From positions 248,001 to 312,000 of the forward strand of contig JAUIKS010000007.1 in the NCBI GenBank assembly GCA_030430565.1: 64,000 bases of DNA, written 5' to 3'. A program made the translations under genes and the position numbers. This document shows, piece after piece, positions 8,227 to 17,301 of the stretch. Origin of the DNA: Polyangia bacterium (GTDB lineage: Bacteria > Myxococcota_A > Polyangia > Nannocystales > Nannocystaceae). The notes beneath the pieces were generated by a model. That model was not told where the DNA came from. It ran no database searches and saw only the letters and a program-made list of their open reading frames with translations. Numbering within the stretch: the stretch's first letter is position 1; the number at the start of each line of letters is the position of its first letter.

Positions 8227-10551
8227 TCACTCGTAGAGGAACTTGTAGTCGGAGTAGAGGTAGGTCAGCACGGCCATCCAGGCGCGCACGGTGTAGTTGG
8301 GATCCTGCTGGATCCACTGCGCCTCCGGGAGGTCCTGTGACGGGTTGAGCGGGTTGGCCCGGGCCTGGCACTGCCAGGTCAGGTAGGCGTTCGCCGGGTC
8401 GGCGTTGACCAGCGTCACGCCCTCGCGCCATGTCTCGACGAACAGGTTGAAGGTCGCGTTAATCTCGGGGTCGGTGAGCTCCAGCTCCTCGCCGAGCACC
8501 CGGTAGTGCAGGTGCTGGATGTTCCGCTTGATCGCGTCCACCGCCTCCGGCACCTCGAAGCCCGACTCGCTCTCGGGCATGATGTCGAGCTCGACGAGCG
8601 GGAACAGCAGGCGCTCGCCGGCCGGCTTCGAGAAGTCCCAGGCCGTGGTCCCGCACGAGACCTCGTTGGCGAGCCGCCAGGCGACGCTCGCCATGATCCC
8701 GTTCATGGTGTCGAGGCGGTTCGTCACCGTGTCCGAGTCGATGCCGCCGTAGAGGATCCGGTAGTCCGTCAGCAGGTAGTCGTTGAGGTCCCAGCCGCGG
8801 ATCCAGCGGGCGCCGGTGACGGCCTGGATCTTCTTGGCGAGCAGCTCTGGCGTCGACAGCCGGCCGACGCCCATCTCGAGGTAGAGCGCCTCGTCGGCGT
8901 CCTTGGGCAGATCGACCGCCTTGGCGCGGAAGTAGGGGCTCAGGACCAGGCCGGAGACGATGGTCTTGAGGTTGTAGTTCGAGTCCACGAAGGCCTGGCC
9001 GATGCGCGTGAACTCGGCCTCCTGCGCGTACCAGGCCTCCTGCCGGGCCTGGTAGTCCTCGGCCTCGGGGTCGGTCGGGTAGGCGATCGGCTCGAGGCCG
9101 GTCAGCCCGCGGTAGACCGTGTAGGTGGTCGCCAGCACGAAGCGCGGGTCTTGGGAGATGCGCTTGCCGAGCCACTGCAGCGCGACGCCGTAGTCGCTCG
9201 TCGGCATGTCCTCCTCGCCGAAGCCGGGGCTGTACATGTCCGTGTACCAGGCGCGCGCCGGGTCGTACTCCTCCTGGTCGTTGTCGTCGTACTTCTGGAA
9301 GCCGCCGCCGATCGGGTCGATGATCGAGTGGCAGACCGTGCACGCCGGGTTCTCGCGCGTCGGGTTGAGGTACTCGGTCGGCGCCGAGGGGTCGATCGGG
9401 CGCTCGGCGATCCGCAGGATGTCGGTCGCCAAGAACATGTCGAGGACCATCCGCGCGCGGTGGCGGTTGCGGTTGGTCGGCGTCGTCGGGAACCGGTTGA
9501 GGAACATCGGCGACGTCAGGATCCCGGCGTGCGGGACGTTGACCGGGCCGCCCTCGGTGGTCATCGAGAGCTGACCCTCCACGAGGTCGCCGTAGGTCGC
9601 GCCGTCGGGGAAGGACACGCCCTGGGGCTGGTAGATGGAGGCCGAGAAGGTGTTGAAGACCGTGTAGTCCGCCGTGACGATCTCGGTGAAGGGCCGGTCG
9701 TTCTTGACGATGTACGCGATCAGGTCGAGCGGCTCGCGGGTGACCGCGAGGTTGACGTTGTAGCGCTGGTCATCCGGCAGCGCGTCGTAGGCCGCGCCCG
9801 CCGCCGGCCACGAGTCCTGATCGAGCAGGTTGACCCCGAAGCCCGTGTAGGCGAGGTAGCGGTCGGTGAGGAGCATATCGTTGAAGATCTCCTCGAGCCG
9901 CGCGTAGAAGGCGTCCTCGTTGAGCATGCCCTCGACGGCGGCCCGGAGCGCGTCCTCGCCGCCCGAGCTGACCGAGTCGAGCTCGCCCTGCGTCGGCAGC
10001 CGGCCGACGAGGTGCAGGCTCGCCTTGCGCAGCGTCTCGGCCTCGGTCATCAGCTCGATCCCCTCGATCGTGCCGTCGACGTCGGCGTCGCACTCCTTCG
10101 GCTTGTCGAGCTGCTTGATCAGCTTCTCGATCGCCTTGTACTCGTCGCTGCCCTCCTCGAGCACCTTGCCGCCGCCGTGGTCGGTCTTCGCCGAGGCCTT
10201 GGCGAGCAGCAGCGGGATGCCGTCGTACTCGCTGCGCGCCAGCTCCTCGACCATCTCGAAGTTCGCGTCGAGGAAGCCGGGGTAGGTCGACGGCCACAGC
10301 ATGAAGGCCGCGTTCTGCTCGCTCGCGAGGCCGCCGGGCTCGTGGCAGCCGGCGCAGGTCTTCATCGCGCCGCCGAGGATCTCGTTGGCGAAGAATTCGC
10401 GCGTCGAGACGCAGGAGTCGCTGCCGCTGTTGTTGCAGGCCATCAGCAGCCCGCCGCTGAAGCCGAACAGGCACATCGCCGTCGCCGGCAGCAGGCCGCG
10501 GCGCAGGCCGCCGCGTCCGCGCGGGGCCCCGAAATCACTCATCCCGGACAT
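8227..10551 (-). CDS. DUF1592/DUF1588-type haem-binding lipoprotein
   Basis: 774 residues in the chosen frame. A signal ending at LLMAC suggests a lipoprotein. CAGCH near the N-terminus and CTVCH in the middle (next to SIIDPIGGGFQKYD) are two CxxCH haem sites. The central part, including NRNRHRARMVLDMFLATDIL and GILTSPMFLNRFP, fits the DUF1592/1588 cytochrome architecture of Planctomycetes and myxobacteria. A role in surface polymer oxidation has been suggested for these families but not proven. I chose the ATG at 10551 because GGAGG stands 8 bases before it; the frame stays open upstream. It is the first gene of the operon with the DUF1501 gene. Confidence 0.85.
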   Translation of the reverse strand: MSGMSDFGAPRGRGGLRRGLLPATAMCLFGFSGGLLMACNNSGSDSCVSTREFFANEILGGAMKTCAGCHEPGGLASEQNAAFMLWPSTYPGFLDANFEMVEELARSEYDGIPLLLAKASAKTDHGGGKVLEEGSDEYKAIEKLIKQLDKPKECDADVDGTIEGIELMTEAETLRKASLHLVGRLPTQGELDSVSSGGEDALRAAVEGMLNEDAFYARLEEIFNDMLLTDRYLAYTGFGVNLLDQDSWPAAGAAYDALPDDQRYNVNLAVTREPLDLIAYIVKNDRPFTEIVTADYTVFNTFSASIYQPQGVSFPDGATYGDLVEGQLSMTTEGGPVNVPHAGILTSPMFLNRFPTTPTNRNRHRARMVLDMFLATDILRIAERPIDPSAPTEYLNPTRENPACTVCHSIIDPIGGGFQKYDDNDQEEYDPARAWYTDMYSPGFGEEDMPTSDYGVALQWLGKRISQDPRFVLATTYTVYRGLTGLEPIAYPTDPEAEDYQARQEAWYAQEAEFTRIGQAFVDSNYNLKTIVSGLVLSPYFRAKAVDLPKDADEALYLEMGVGRLSTPELLAKKIQAVTGARWIRGWDLNDYLLTDYRILYGGIDSDTVTNRLDTMNGIMASVAWRLANEVSCGTTAWDFSKPAGERLLFPLVELDIMPESESGFEVPEAVDAIKRNIQHLHYRVLGEELELTDPEINATFNLFVETWREGVTLVNADPANAYLTWQCQARANPLNPSQDLPEAQWIQQDPNYTVRAWMAVLTYLYSDYKFLYE

Positions 10552-10757
10552 GGAACTACCTCCACTCAGGTCAACCATCGAGGCCTCCATCATCTGACAG
10601 GGCGCGCGTGATGTCCACACGCCGGCCGCGCGCGCCCGTGACTTGAGGCGGGGCGCGGGCACCACGGTGTACGCCGTTCGCACGGCGCGTTGGGGGCGGG
10701 AGCCCGGTCGCGCTCGCGCCCGCGGCGAGGCGGCTCGCGGGTCAATCGCGCGCGGTT

Positions 10758-13700
10758 CTAGTCCCGCTGCGCGTAGGACATAAGTGCCTGATAGGCCAGG
10801 TCCTCGCTCGCGCCGTTGTCTTGCACCAGCGGGGCCATCACCGAGTCGACGAAGGCGCGCCGCTCGCTCGCGGGGGCCTCGACGAGCTCGAGCGCCACCA
10901 GCTGCGCGATCGAGCGAAAGCCGGTCGGCAGGAGCTCGTCGCCGGCCGCCTCGGTCGCCTCGATCGCGCTCTTCAGGCGCTGCCCGTCGCGGGCCTGCAG
11001 CGCGTCCATGAGCTGGAGCGAGCGCTTGACGTCCTCGGGCGCGTCATCGCGCGCGCTCGCCTTCATGACCCGCGCCCACCACTTCGTGCCCGTCAGCCGC
11101 ATGTGTCCGGCTGTCTTTCGGAACAGCTTGTACGTTCGCTCGAACCACTGGTCCCAGTCGGGCGCGCCGGCCTCGAGCTTGCCCTGCTCCGTGAGCCACA
11201 TGTGCATGCGCGAGGCGTTGGGGTAGTCGCAGTACTTCAGGCCCGAGTTGTCGCACTGCGCGGTCCCGGGATCGTCGTGCACGCGCATCAGCAGCGAGGC
11301 CTGCTCGACCTCGTAGAGCACGTGCGGGTCGCGGAGGTCGCCGATCCCCGCGCGCGGGTAGGGGCGGCGCTCGATCCCGCCGAGGACCTCCAAGAGCGGC
11401 GCGGGCGTCCAGCGGATCGAGTGCAGGAAGCCGGCGGCGTCCTTCATAAAGCGCGCTCGCTCGGCGCCCGTGTCGAGCAGCGGGTGCGCGTCGGAGTTGG
11501 CGGTTCGGCCGCGCAAAAACTCGTGCAGCATGCGCTTGTTGGCGACGATCAGCCCGTCCATCTGCCCGACGTCGTGGATGCCGAGCACGTCGAGCTCCTC
11601 CGTGATCGACTCCCAGCCCAGCGGCGTGGGATCGAGCTGACCGACCTCGCCGCCCTTGACCGCGACGATCATCCAGTCGCTGTCGCCGACGCGCAGGATC
11701 ATGTAGTCCGAGAACTCCTGGTCGAGCGCGGTGAGCACGGTCAGCAGCAGCTCGTCGCTCAGCTCGTAGCCTTGCAGCCACTGCGCCATGATCCCGTCGT
11801 CCTTGAGGTAGCGCTTGACCTCTCGGTAGAACTCGACGGTGAACAGGCTCGAGACGCCGCTGACCCAGGGGTTCGTCGGCTCCGAGATGATGAAGTCGTA
11901 GGTCTGCGACGCGCCCGCGAAGTAGGCCTTGGCGTCGTCGAACCAGATGTGGTTGCGCGGATCCTCGTACGCGCGGCGGTTGATCGCCATGAACTCGCGC
12001 GAGCCCCGGACCATCTCGGGCTCGATCTCGATGGTGTCGAGGCGCTCGAGCGTGGGCGAGCCGAGCGCGACGTGGCAGGTGACCCCCGAGCCGAAGCCGA
12101 TGAGCGCGCCGTGGGTCGAGCCCGGGCGGAACATCAGCGGGATCAGGCCCACGAGAATTTGGTTGGGCTCGTCGCCGGCGATGTCGGGCCCCAGCCGCGG
12201 GTCGCGGCCCTCGGGGTAGCGCGTCAGCACGACCGAGGCGTCGGGTTTGCCGTTGGTGTAGATCACGCGGTAGCCCTCGTGGACCGTGCGATCGACGACC
12301 GAGACCGACGCGGTGCGACCGTCGACGTAGGAGATCATCCGGTAGTCCGAGTCGGGCAGGCGCGTGCGACCGTTGCGGAACACCGTCGAGGTCAGGACCA
12401 TCGGGTCGACCTTGATGACGGTGAAGCCGGTGATCAGCGCGAGGCCGCCGCCGATCGCGGCCATCCGCGTGGTCTTGGCGAGCCCGCGCGCGCTCGCGGG
12501 GTTATTGCGCTCGCGCGCGAGCAGCAGGATGCCGAGCATGATGTCGACGCCCGCGCCGAGCACGATCACGTTCTTGAGCCCGATGATCGGCATCAGCAGG
12601 AGGCCGGCCGAGACCGCGCCCGCGATCGCGCCGAGCGTGTTCAGCCCGTAGACGCGGCCGATGACGCCCTCGGGCTGCCCGCGCTTGAGCAGCACGTGGG
12701 TCAGCAGCGGCAGGGTCATGCCCGCGCAGAAGGTCGCGGGCAGCATGATCAGCAGGCACAGCAGGTAGCGCAGCGCGTTGAAGCCCAGCCACAGCGTGGT
12801 GGTGCGCTCGTCGCCCGAGAGCAGCGCGCCCATCGAGAGCACCGCGACGCGGTACAGCGGCAGCGTCGCGATCGCCGAGAGGCCCATGATCAGCTGGACG
12901 ATCCCGAGCACCACCTCGGGGTGCTTGTAGCGATCCATCCTGCGCCTGACCCATAGGCCACCCAGCGCCATGCCGAAGATGAAGGCCGAGAGCATGACCT
13001 CGAAGGAGTGGGTCGCGCTGCCGATGACCATCGAGAGCAGCCGGATCCACGAGATCTCGTACATAAAGGACGACAGCCCGGTGCCGAAGGCGACCGCCAG
13101 GAACAGCATCAGCATCGTGCTCGCGTCCGTGTTCGCCGGCGTCTCGTCCGGGCGCGCGACGATTGGCGGCGCGGTGTGCTTGTGCCGCAGCGCGACGACC
13201 ATGATCAGGAGGTTGAGCGAGGCCGCGACCATCAGCGTCCCGGGCAGCCCGAAGGTCGCGACCAGGTAGAAGCCCGAGAACACGGCGCCGAGCGACGCCC
13301 CCAGGCTGTTGGTGAAGTACAGGATGCTCAGGATCTCGCCGGACTTCTTCGGCTCCTGGCGCAGGATGCCGGCGCTCATCAGCGGGAAGGTCATCCCGAG
13401 GAACACGCAGGGCGGCAGGATCATCAGGCCCGCGAGGCACCACTTGACCATGGCGACGCCGCCCGCCGTGCCGACCGCCGGGAACAGCACGTCGTAGCTG
13501 ATCCGCATGACGAATTCGGCGATGCTCGGGAACGCCAGCGCGTACAGGCCGATCGCGCCCTCGATGATCCCGTAGGCGCGCACCGGGGAGCGTACGCCCG
13601 CGAGCTTGCGCGAGGCGATCAAGGCGCCCAGCGACATCCCGCCCATGAACAGGCTCAGGACGAGGACCTGAGCCGTCGACGCGCTGCCGACGAACTGGCG

Positions 13701-13787
13701 GATATATCGCGACCAGATCGACTCGTAAATCAGCCCGCTGATGCCAGACAGGAAGAACAGGAGAAAGAGACCGCGAAATCGCGCCAT
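10758..13787 (-). CDS. Fused MFS transporter / spermidine-synthase-like protein
   Basis: 1009 residues. The N-terminal half (to about 490) has some 14 hydrophobic segments with duplicated MFS-like halves (SGISGLIYESIWSRYIRQ and SSFMYEISWIRLLSMV). The central part is a spermidine-synthase-like Rossmann domain: GFGSGVTCHVALG, then the acidic IEIEPEM and FDDAKAYF. Where true aminopropyltransferases have the catalytic Asp-Asp-Pro region, this one has ISEPTNPW, so a different reaction or substrate is likely. The C-terminal 300 residues are helical and unassigned. Similar fusions occur in myxobacteria and planctomycetes, without known function. Start ATG at 13787 (MARFRGLF); upstream codons are Arg-rich and have no domain. 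Confidence 0.82.
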   Translation of the reverse strand: MARFRGLFLLFFLSGISGLIYESIWSRYIRQFVGSASTAQVLVLSLFMGGMSLGALIASRKLAGVRSPVRAYGIIEGAIGLYALAFPSIAEFVMRISYDVLFPAVGTAGGVAMVKWCLAGLMILPPCVFLGMTFPLMSAGILRQEPKKSGEILSILYFTNSLGASLGAVFSGFYLVATFGLPGTLMVAASLNLLIMVVALRHKHTAPPIVARPDETPANTDASTMLMLFLAVAFGTGLSSFMYEISWIRLLSMVIGSATHSFEVMLSAFIFGMALGGLWVRRRMDRYKHPEVVLGIVQLIMGLSAIATLPLYRVAVLSMGALLSGDERTTTLWLGFNALRYLLCLLIMLPATFCAGMTLPLLTHVLLKRGQPEGVIGRVYGLNTLGAIAGAVSAGLLLMPIIGLKNVIVLGAGVDIMLGILLLARERNNPASARGLAKTTRMAAIGGGLALITGFTVIKVDPMVLTSTVFRNGRTRLPDSDYRMISYVDGRTASVSVVDRTVHEGYRVIYTNGKPDASVVLTRYPEGRDPRLGPDIAGDEPNQILVGLIPLMFRPGSTHGALIGFGSGVTCHVALGSPTLERLDTIEIEPEMVRGSREFMAINRRAYEDPRNHIWFDDAKAYFAGASQTYDFIISEPTNPWVSGVSSLFTVEFYREVKRYLKDDGIMAQWLQGYELSDELLLTVLTALDQEFSDYMILRVGDSDWMIVAVKGGEVGQLDPTPLGWESITEELDVLGIHDVGQMDGLIVANKRMLHEFLRGRTANSDAHPLLDTGAERARFMKDAAGFLHSIRWTPAPLLEVLGGIERRPYPRAGIGDLRDPHVLYEVEQASLLMRVHDDPGTAQCDNSGLKYCDYPNASRMHMWLTEQGKLEAGAPDWDQWFERTYKLFRKTAGHMRLTGTKWWARVMKASARDDAPEDVKRSLQLMDALQARDGQRLKSAIEATEAAGDELLPTGFRSIAQLVALELVEAPASERRAFVDSVMAPLVQDNGASEDLAYQALMSYAQRD

Positions 13788-13942
13788 GGGCGGCGAAGAT
13801 ACCCTGACTGCCCGCTGTTCACACGAATGCGGCGGATCGCGGGCAGCTCGACGCGCGCGCTCGCGCGCGGGCTTACGGCGCCCTCGTGGACGTGGCACGG
13901 TACGCGTGTGGGGGCGATGGTGTGCGCGGAGCGTGCGGGCTC

Positions 13943-14701
13943 ATGACGATCGCGAGGAGCGCTCGCGCCGTCGCGCTCGGCGTCGCCTTGGGCCTCGCGG
14001 TCGCGGCCGCGAGCGCCTGCGAGCCGAACGTTCGTTTCGAAGACCAGGCCTTCCCGCAGCCTGTCGAGCGAGTCGAGATCGACGGCGTCTCGAGCGAGAT
14101 TGACTTCTCCGTCGCGCCGACGAGCGGCGGCGCCGTGCTGGTCGAGCGGATCATGCGCTGGAACCACGGGGAGCCGCGCTCGGAGGACGCGGTCGAGGGT
14201 GGCGTCCTCCGGCTGCGCAGCGCTTGCGACGCGCCGACGGAGGTCTGCGACGCGAGCTACACGATCACCTCGCCGCTGCCGGTGGCGCTTCGGACCTGGG
14301 CCTCCTCGGGTCACGGCCACGTGCGGGCGGCAAACGCTCGCGGCCTCGAAGTCGCGCGCGGGGACGGCCGCGTGGAGCTGGAGTCGATCTCGGGCGAGAT
14401 CGAGATCGAGACCGAGACGGGCGCCGTCACAGGCGCGGCGTTGCGCCCCACCGCGTGCAGCGTGCGTACTCGCGCTGGCCCCGTCGGACTCGCGTTCGCG
14501 CGTCCGCCTGACGTCCTGCAGATCGAGACCGACAGCGGGGACGTCGCGGTCCTCGTGCCAGCGGGCGGCTACCGGCTCACGCTCACCTCCGAGCGCGGCG
14601 CGGTCGAGATCAGCGGCGTCGAGGACGAGCCGCGCTCGGCCCTGGCGATCACGATCTCGACGCGACGGGGAGACATCGAGGTCCGCGGGGTTCACGGCTG
14701 A
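13943..14701 (+). CDS. DUF4097-like beta-repeat lipoprotein
   Basis: 252 residues. The signal peptide ends at AAASAC, a lipobox. The rest is built of short beta-strand repeats (LESISGEIEIETETGAV, LQIETDSGDVAVLV, LTSERGAVEISGV, ISTRRGDIEVRGV), typical of the DUF4097 right-handed beta-helix or adhesin-like fold. A few Cys (DAPTEVC, TACSV) may pair. The gene is divergent from the spermidine-synthase fusion. Start ATG at 13943, chosen because the signal peptide begins there; an ATG-less upstream extension has no support. Function is unknown; likely a surface protein. Confidence 0.7.
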   Translation: MTIARSARAVALGVALGLAVAAASACEPNVRFEDQAFPQPVERVEIDGVSSEIDFSVAPTSGGAVLVERIMRWNHGEPRSEDAVEGGVLRLRSACDAPTEVCDASYTITSPLPVALRTWASSGHGHVRAANARGLEVARGDGRVELESISGEIEIETETGAVTGAALRPTACSVRTRAGPVGLAFARPPDVLQIETDSGDVAVLVPAGGYRLTLTSERGAVEISGVEDEPRSALAITISTRRGDIEVRGVHG

Positions 14702-14753
14702 GCGCGACCGCTGACCCAAGGTGCTCTTGTGAACAACCTGTCCAACGAGACCG

Positions 14754-14790
14754 GTGCGCGCGCGCGCGAGCGCGCGAGCGCGCGCGCGGT
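14754..14790. repeat. Alternating GC dinucleotide tract
   Basis: A run of nearly pure alternating G and C with interspersed GA, in the 278-bp gap before the acidic Cys-cluster gene. It could adopt Z-DNA or strong hairpins. I see no gene in this gap. Confidence 0.6.
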
Positions 14791-14979
14791 AGGCTCGTTA
14801 CCGCGCGACATCCCGCCGCGAAGAACGGCGTTTAACGCGGTCCCAATTCCGTGCGTGTACAGATACCGCGCGCGTGCAGGGGTCCTCTCCCCGGCGACGG
14901 CGCCGCGTCGATCTTCTGGATCCGCGCTGTTGAACGCGGTAACCTGGGTCTACAGCCGTTTACGCCGAGGAACTCGCGC

Positions 14980-15741
14980 ATGCACGACGACGAATTCGAG
15001 GACGACTACGCGGGTGAAGGCGACGACAACCAGGCGACGATTGAGTACGTCTACGAGTTCCTGTTCGACAGCGGCAGCCGGAAAGAGTTCAGGATCCGGC
15101 TCGACTACGAGACCCTGAACATCATCAACGAGCCGCTCGACGAGTACCCCGAGTGGACCGAGCTCGAGTACTGCAAGTGTCCGAATTGCCCGCTCGAGGA
15201 CGATGAGCACCCGCAGTGCCCGGTGGCGAAGGCGCTGTGGCACCTCATCGACGCGTTCAAAGATGTCCCGTCGGACACCGAGACGACGGTCCAGGTGCAC
15301 ACCAAGGCGCGCACCTACATCGGCCGCACGAAGACCGAGCGCGGCGTGAGCGCGATCCTGGGCCTGATGATGGCCTCCAGCGGCTGCCCCGTGCTCGGGC
15401 GCCTCAAGCCGATGGTCGAGACGCACCTGCCCTTCGCCACGCCCGACGAGACCACCTACCGCATCCTCGCCATGTACCTCATGGGCCAGTACTTCGCGTA
15501 TCGCCGGGGCGAGCGCGCTGACTGGGAGCTCGAGGAGCTGCTCGACTTCTTCGAAGAGGTCCAGACGGTCAACGTCAGCTTCTGCAACCGGCTGCAGGCG
15601 ATCGACAGCGAGGGGGCCTCGGTCAACGCGGTCGCGATCCTCGAGGACATGGCCAACTTCACGGGCTTCCTGATCCAGTCCGACGAGCTCGGCCGACTCG
15701 AGAACATTTTTACAAACACCTCCGAGCGACGCGGCTACTAG
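14980..15741 (+). CDS. Conserved hypothetical acidic protein with Cys cluster
   Basis: 253 residues, cytoplasmic by appearance (no signal or membrane segment). It starts with a very acidic segment (MHDDEFEDDYAGEGDD). A compact cluster, CKCPNCPLEDDEHPQC, at about residues 65-80 has four Cys and looks like a metal or Fe-S site. The second half is helical (ILGLMMASSGCPVLGRLKPM, then a Glu-rich helix). I do not recognise a characterised family, although it resembles conserved proteins of unknown function (DUF6901-like, from memory). GAGG precedes the ATG at 14980 by about 9 bases; the open frame extends 43 codons upstream without support. The gene is followed by the tandem repeat block. Confidence 0.72.
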   Translation: MHDDEFEDDYAGEGDDNQATIEYVYEFLFDSGSRKEFRIRLDYETLNIINEPLDEYPEWTELEYCKCPNCPLEDDEHPQCPVAKALWHLIDAFKDVPSDTETTVQVHTKARTYIGRTKTERGVSAILGLMMASSGCPVLGRLKPMVETHLPFATPDETTYRILAMYLMGQYFAYRRGERADWELEELLDFFEEVQTVNVSFCNRLQAIDSEGASVNAVAILEDMANFTGFLIQSDELGRLENIFTNTSERRGY

Positions 15742-15778
15742 CCGCCGACGCGAGACCGGGCCTTTCGACAAGCCTCCG

Positions 15779-16084
15779 GCGCAGCTCGCCGGAGCTCGTC
15801 AACGAGGCCTCCAGCGCTCACAGCTCGCTGGAGCTCACAGCTCGCGCCTGAGCGGCCCTTCAACGAGGTCTCCAGCGCTCACAGCTCGCGCGCGAGCGGC
15901 TCATCAACAAGGCCCGCAGCGCTCACAGCTCGCTGGAGCTCACAGCTCGCGCGCGAGCGGCTCGTCAACAAGGCCCGCAGCGCTCACAGCTCGCTGGAGC
16001 TCACAGCTCGCGCGCGAGCGGCTCGTCAACAAGGCCTCCAGCGCTCAGAACTCGCCGGAGCTCAAGGGTCGCGCGCGAGCCAGG
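15779..16084. repeat. 61-bp tandem repeat array
   Basis: Five copies. The shared TCAACRAGG element begins at 15799, 15860, 15904, 15965 and 16026, giving spacings 61, 44, 61 and 61. The short copy lacks exactly 17 bp lying between two direct CACAGCTCGC elements, as expected from replication slippage. Each copy contains the palindrome GCTCGCGCGCGAGC (e.g. 15945-15958) and GAGCTC half-sites. There are no unique spacers, so this is not CRISPR. The array fills most of the 485-bp gap 15742-16226, which has no gene. Confidence 0.9.
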
Positions 16085-16226
16085 GAGGAGCCGGCTGAGG
16101 ACGGCGAGCGTGGAGGTGTTCGTCCGCTTGATCTCGTCCAGGCCGCCCGGAAGTTGGAGGGTCCCCTGGCGTTAAGCAGCGACCCGACGCCCGCAGGTCG
16201 TGGGTGTTCGAAAGGGCATGAAGCGC

Positions 16227-16961
16227 TCAGGGCCCGCGGCCGTACCAGGTCTCGCCGCTGTCGGCGACCTCGCGCTTCCAGATCGGCACGTCGCGCTTGA
16301 GCGCCTCGATCGCCGCCCGGCAGGCGCTGAAGGCCTCGGCGCGGTGGGGCGCTGAGGCGGCGATCACGACCGCGGTCTCGCCGATCTCGAGTCGACCGAC
16401 GCGGTGGTGAATCGCCACGCGCGCGCGCGGCGTGTCGCGCTCGATGGCGGCCGCGATCTCCCGCATCACCCGCAGCGCCATCTCCGGGTAGGCCTCGTAC
16501 TCGAGGTGGTCGATCGACTTGCCCATGCTCTGCTTGCGGACGTTGCCGATGAAGCTCGTGATGCCGCCCGCGTGTCGATGCGCGACCGCCTCGATCACGC
16601 GCGCCGGGTCGAGCGGCGCGTCGCTGATGGCGAAGCGCGCGGCGTCCGAGGGCTCCGCGTCTGACTCGGCGGGCGTGTCGATGCCGCCGGAGACCGGCGG
16701 GATCAGGGCGACCTCGACGGGCGCGCTGATGGTCTCGTCGCCGGTCGCGAAGGTCTGGTCGACGGCGACGCGGCAGTGCGCGAGCGGGCCGGCGAGCTCG
16801 GGGTGCGCTCGGGCGATCGTAGCGACGAGCGCGTCGACCGTCGAGCCGGCGGCGATCTCGAGCTCCAGCGAGGAGCGCTTGAGTCGATCGCGGAGGCCCG
16901 CGAACAGCAGGACGGTGATGCGCAGCGTGGGCGCGTCGTTCGGCGTTGCGTCGTTGGTCAT
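16227..16961 (-). CDS. Fused molybdopterin synthase MoaD-MoaE
   Basis: Makes molybdopterin by adding sulfur to cyclic pyranopterin monophosphate. Residues 12-93 are a MoaD ubiquitin-like domain ending in PPVSGG; residues about 108-244 are MoaE, with FIGNVRKQSMGKSIDHLEYEAYP and the Lys pair K222/K229 (in LKRDVPIWKRE) spaced 7 apart like the catalytic pair of E. coli MoaE. The thiocarboxylate-bearing Gly-Gly of MoaD is therefore internal (92-93). In Mycobacterium tuberculosis the similar MoaX fusion is cleaved after this Gly-Gly to become active; the same is likely needed here. No other moa gene is adjacent. Start ATG at 16961. Confidence 0.9.
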   Translation of the reverse strand: MTNDATPNDAPTLRITVLLFAGLRDRLKRSSLELEIAAGSTVDALVATIARAHPELAGPLAHCRVAVDQTFATGDETISAPVEVALIPPVSGGIDTPAESDAEPSDAARFAISDAPLDPARVIEAVAHRHAGGITSFIGNVRKQSMGKSIDHLEYEAYPEMALRVMREIAAAIERDTPRARVAIHHRVGRLEIGETAVVIAASAPHRAEAFSACRAAIEALKRDVPIWKREVADSGETWYGRGP

Positions 16962-17007
16962 CGGGGTAGGCGGGTGCGTCGGAGGGAGCGGAGGCGGGCG
17001 ACTCGAG

Positions 17008-17039
17008 CCGCGATCACGCGATGATGCGCGTGATCGCGG
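17008..17039. promoter_or_regulatory. Perfect inverted repeat between divergent genes
   Basis: 13-bp arms (17008-17020 and 17027-17039) with an ATGATG loop, 47 bp upstream of the MoaD-MoaE start. It may be an operator or an mRNA hairpin; there is no T-run. Confidence 0.5.
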
Positions 17040-17173
17040 GGCGCGTGCGCAGGCTCAACCTCGATGTCGAGCGAATGTCGAGCGCGGGCGCGCGAGCGTT
17101 CGAGGACGCCCTTTCAGATCTGCGACGACAAGGCAAATTCATGTCCAAGGTCGCCCTGGGTTACGCGGCGGTC

Positions 17174-17187
17174 CACGAAATTTCGTG
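17174..17187. promoter_or_regulatory. 14-bp palindrome CACGAAATTTCGTG
   Basis: Perfect palindrome with an AT-rich core in an otherwise GC-rich gap (16962-17301), upstream of the SprT-like gene. It has the form of a dimeric repressor site. No regulator is known for it; this is inference from symmetry only. Confidence 0.45.
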
Positions 17188-17301
17188 CACGTCGGTGAGC
17201 GATCATATCCTACCTACGCCGTGACGGCGCGCCCCCTGCAGACGAGCAGTCGTGATGATGAAGCCGGCGCGTCAGGCGACTCCGAAAGCCGCTCTGATCC
17301 C

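Noticed and set aside
15779..16084. Repeat array as CRISPR
   Set aside because: Repeats are directly adjoining with no unique spacers and no cas genes nearby.
17021..17224. 67-codon open frame upstream of the SprT-like gene
   Set aside because: No ribosome site, spans the palindromes, no recognisable protein character.
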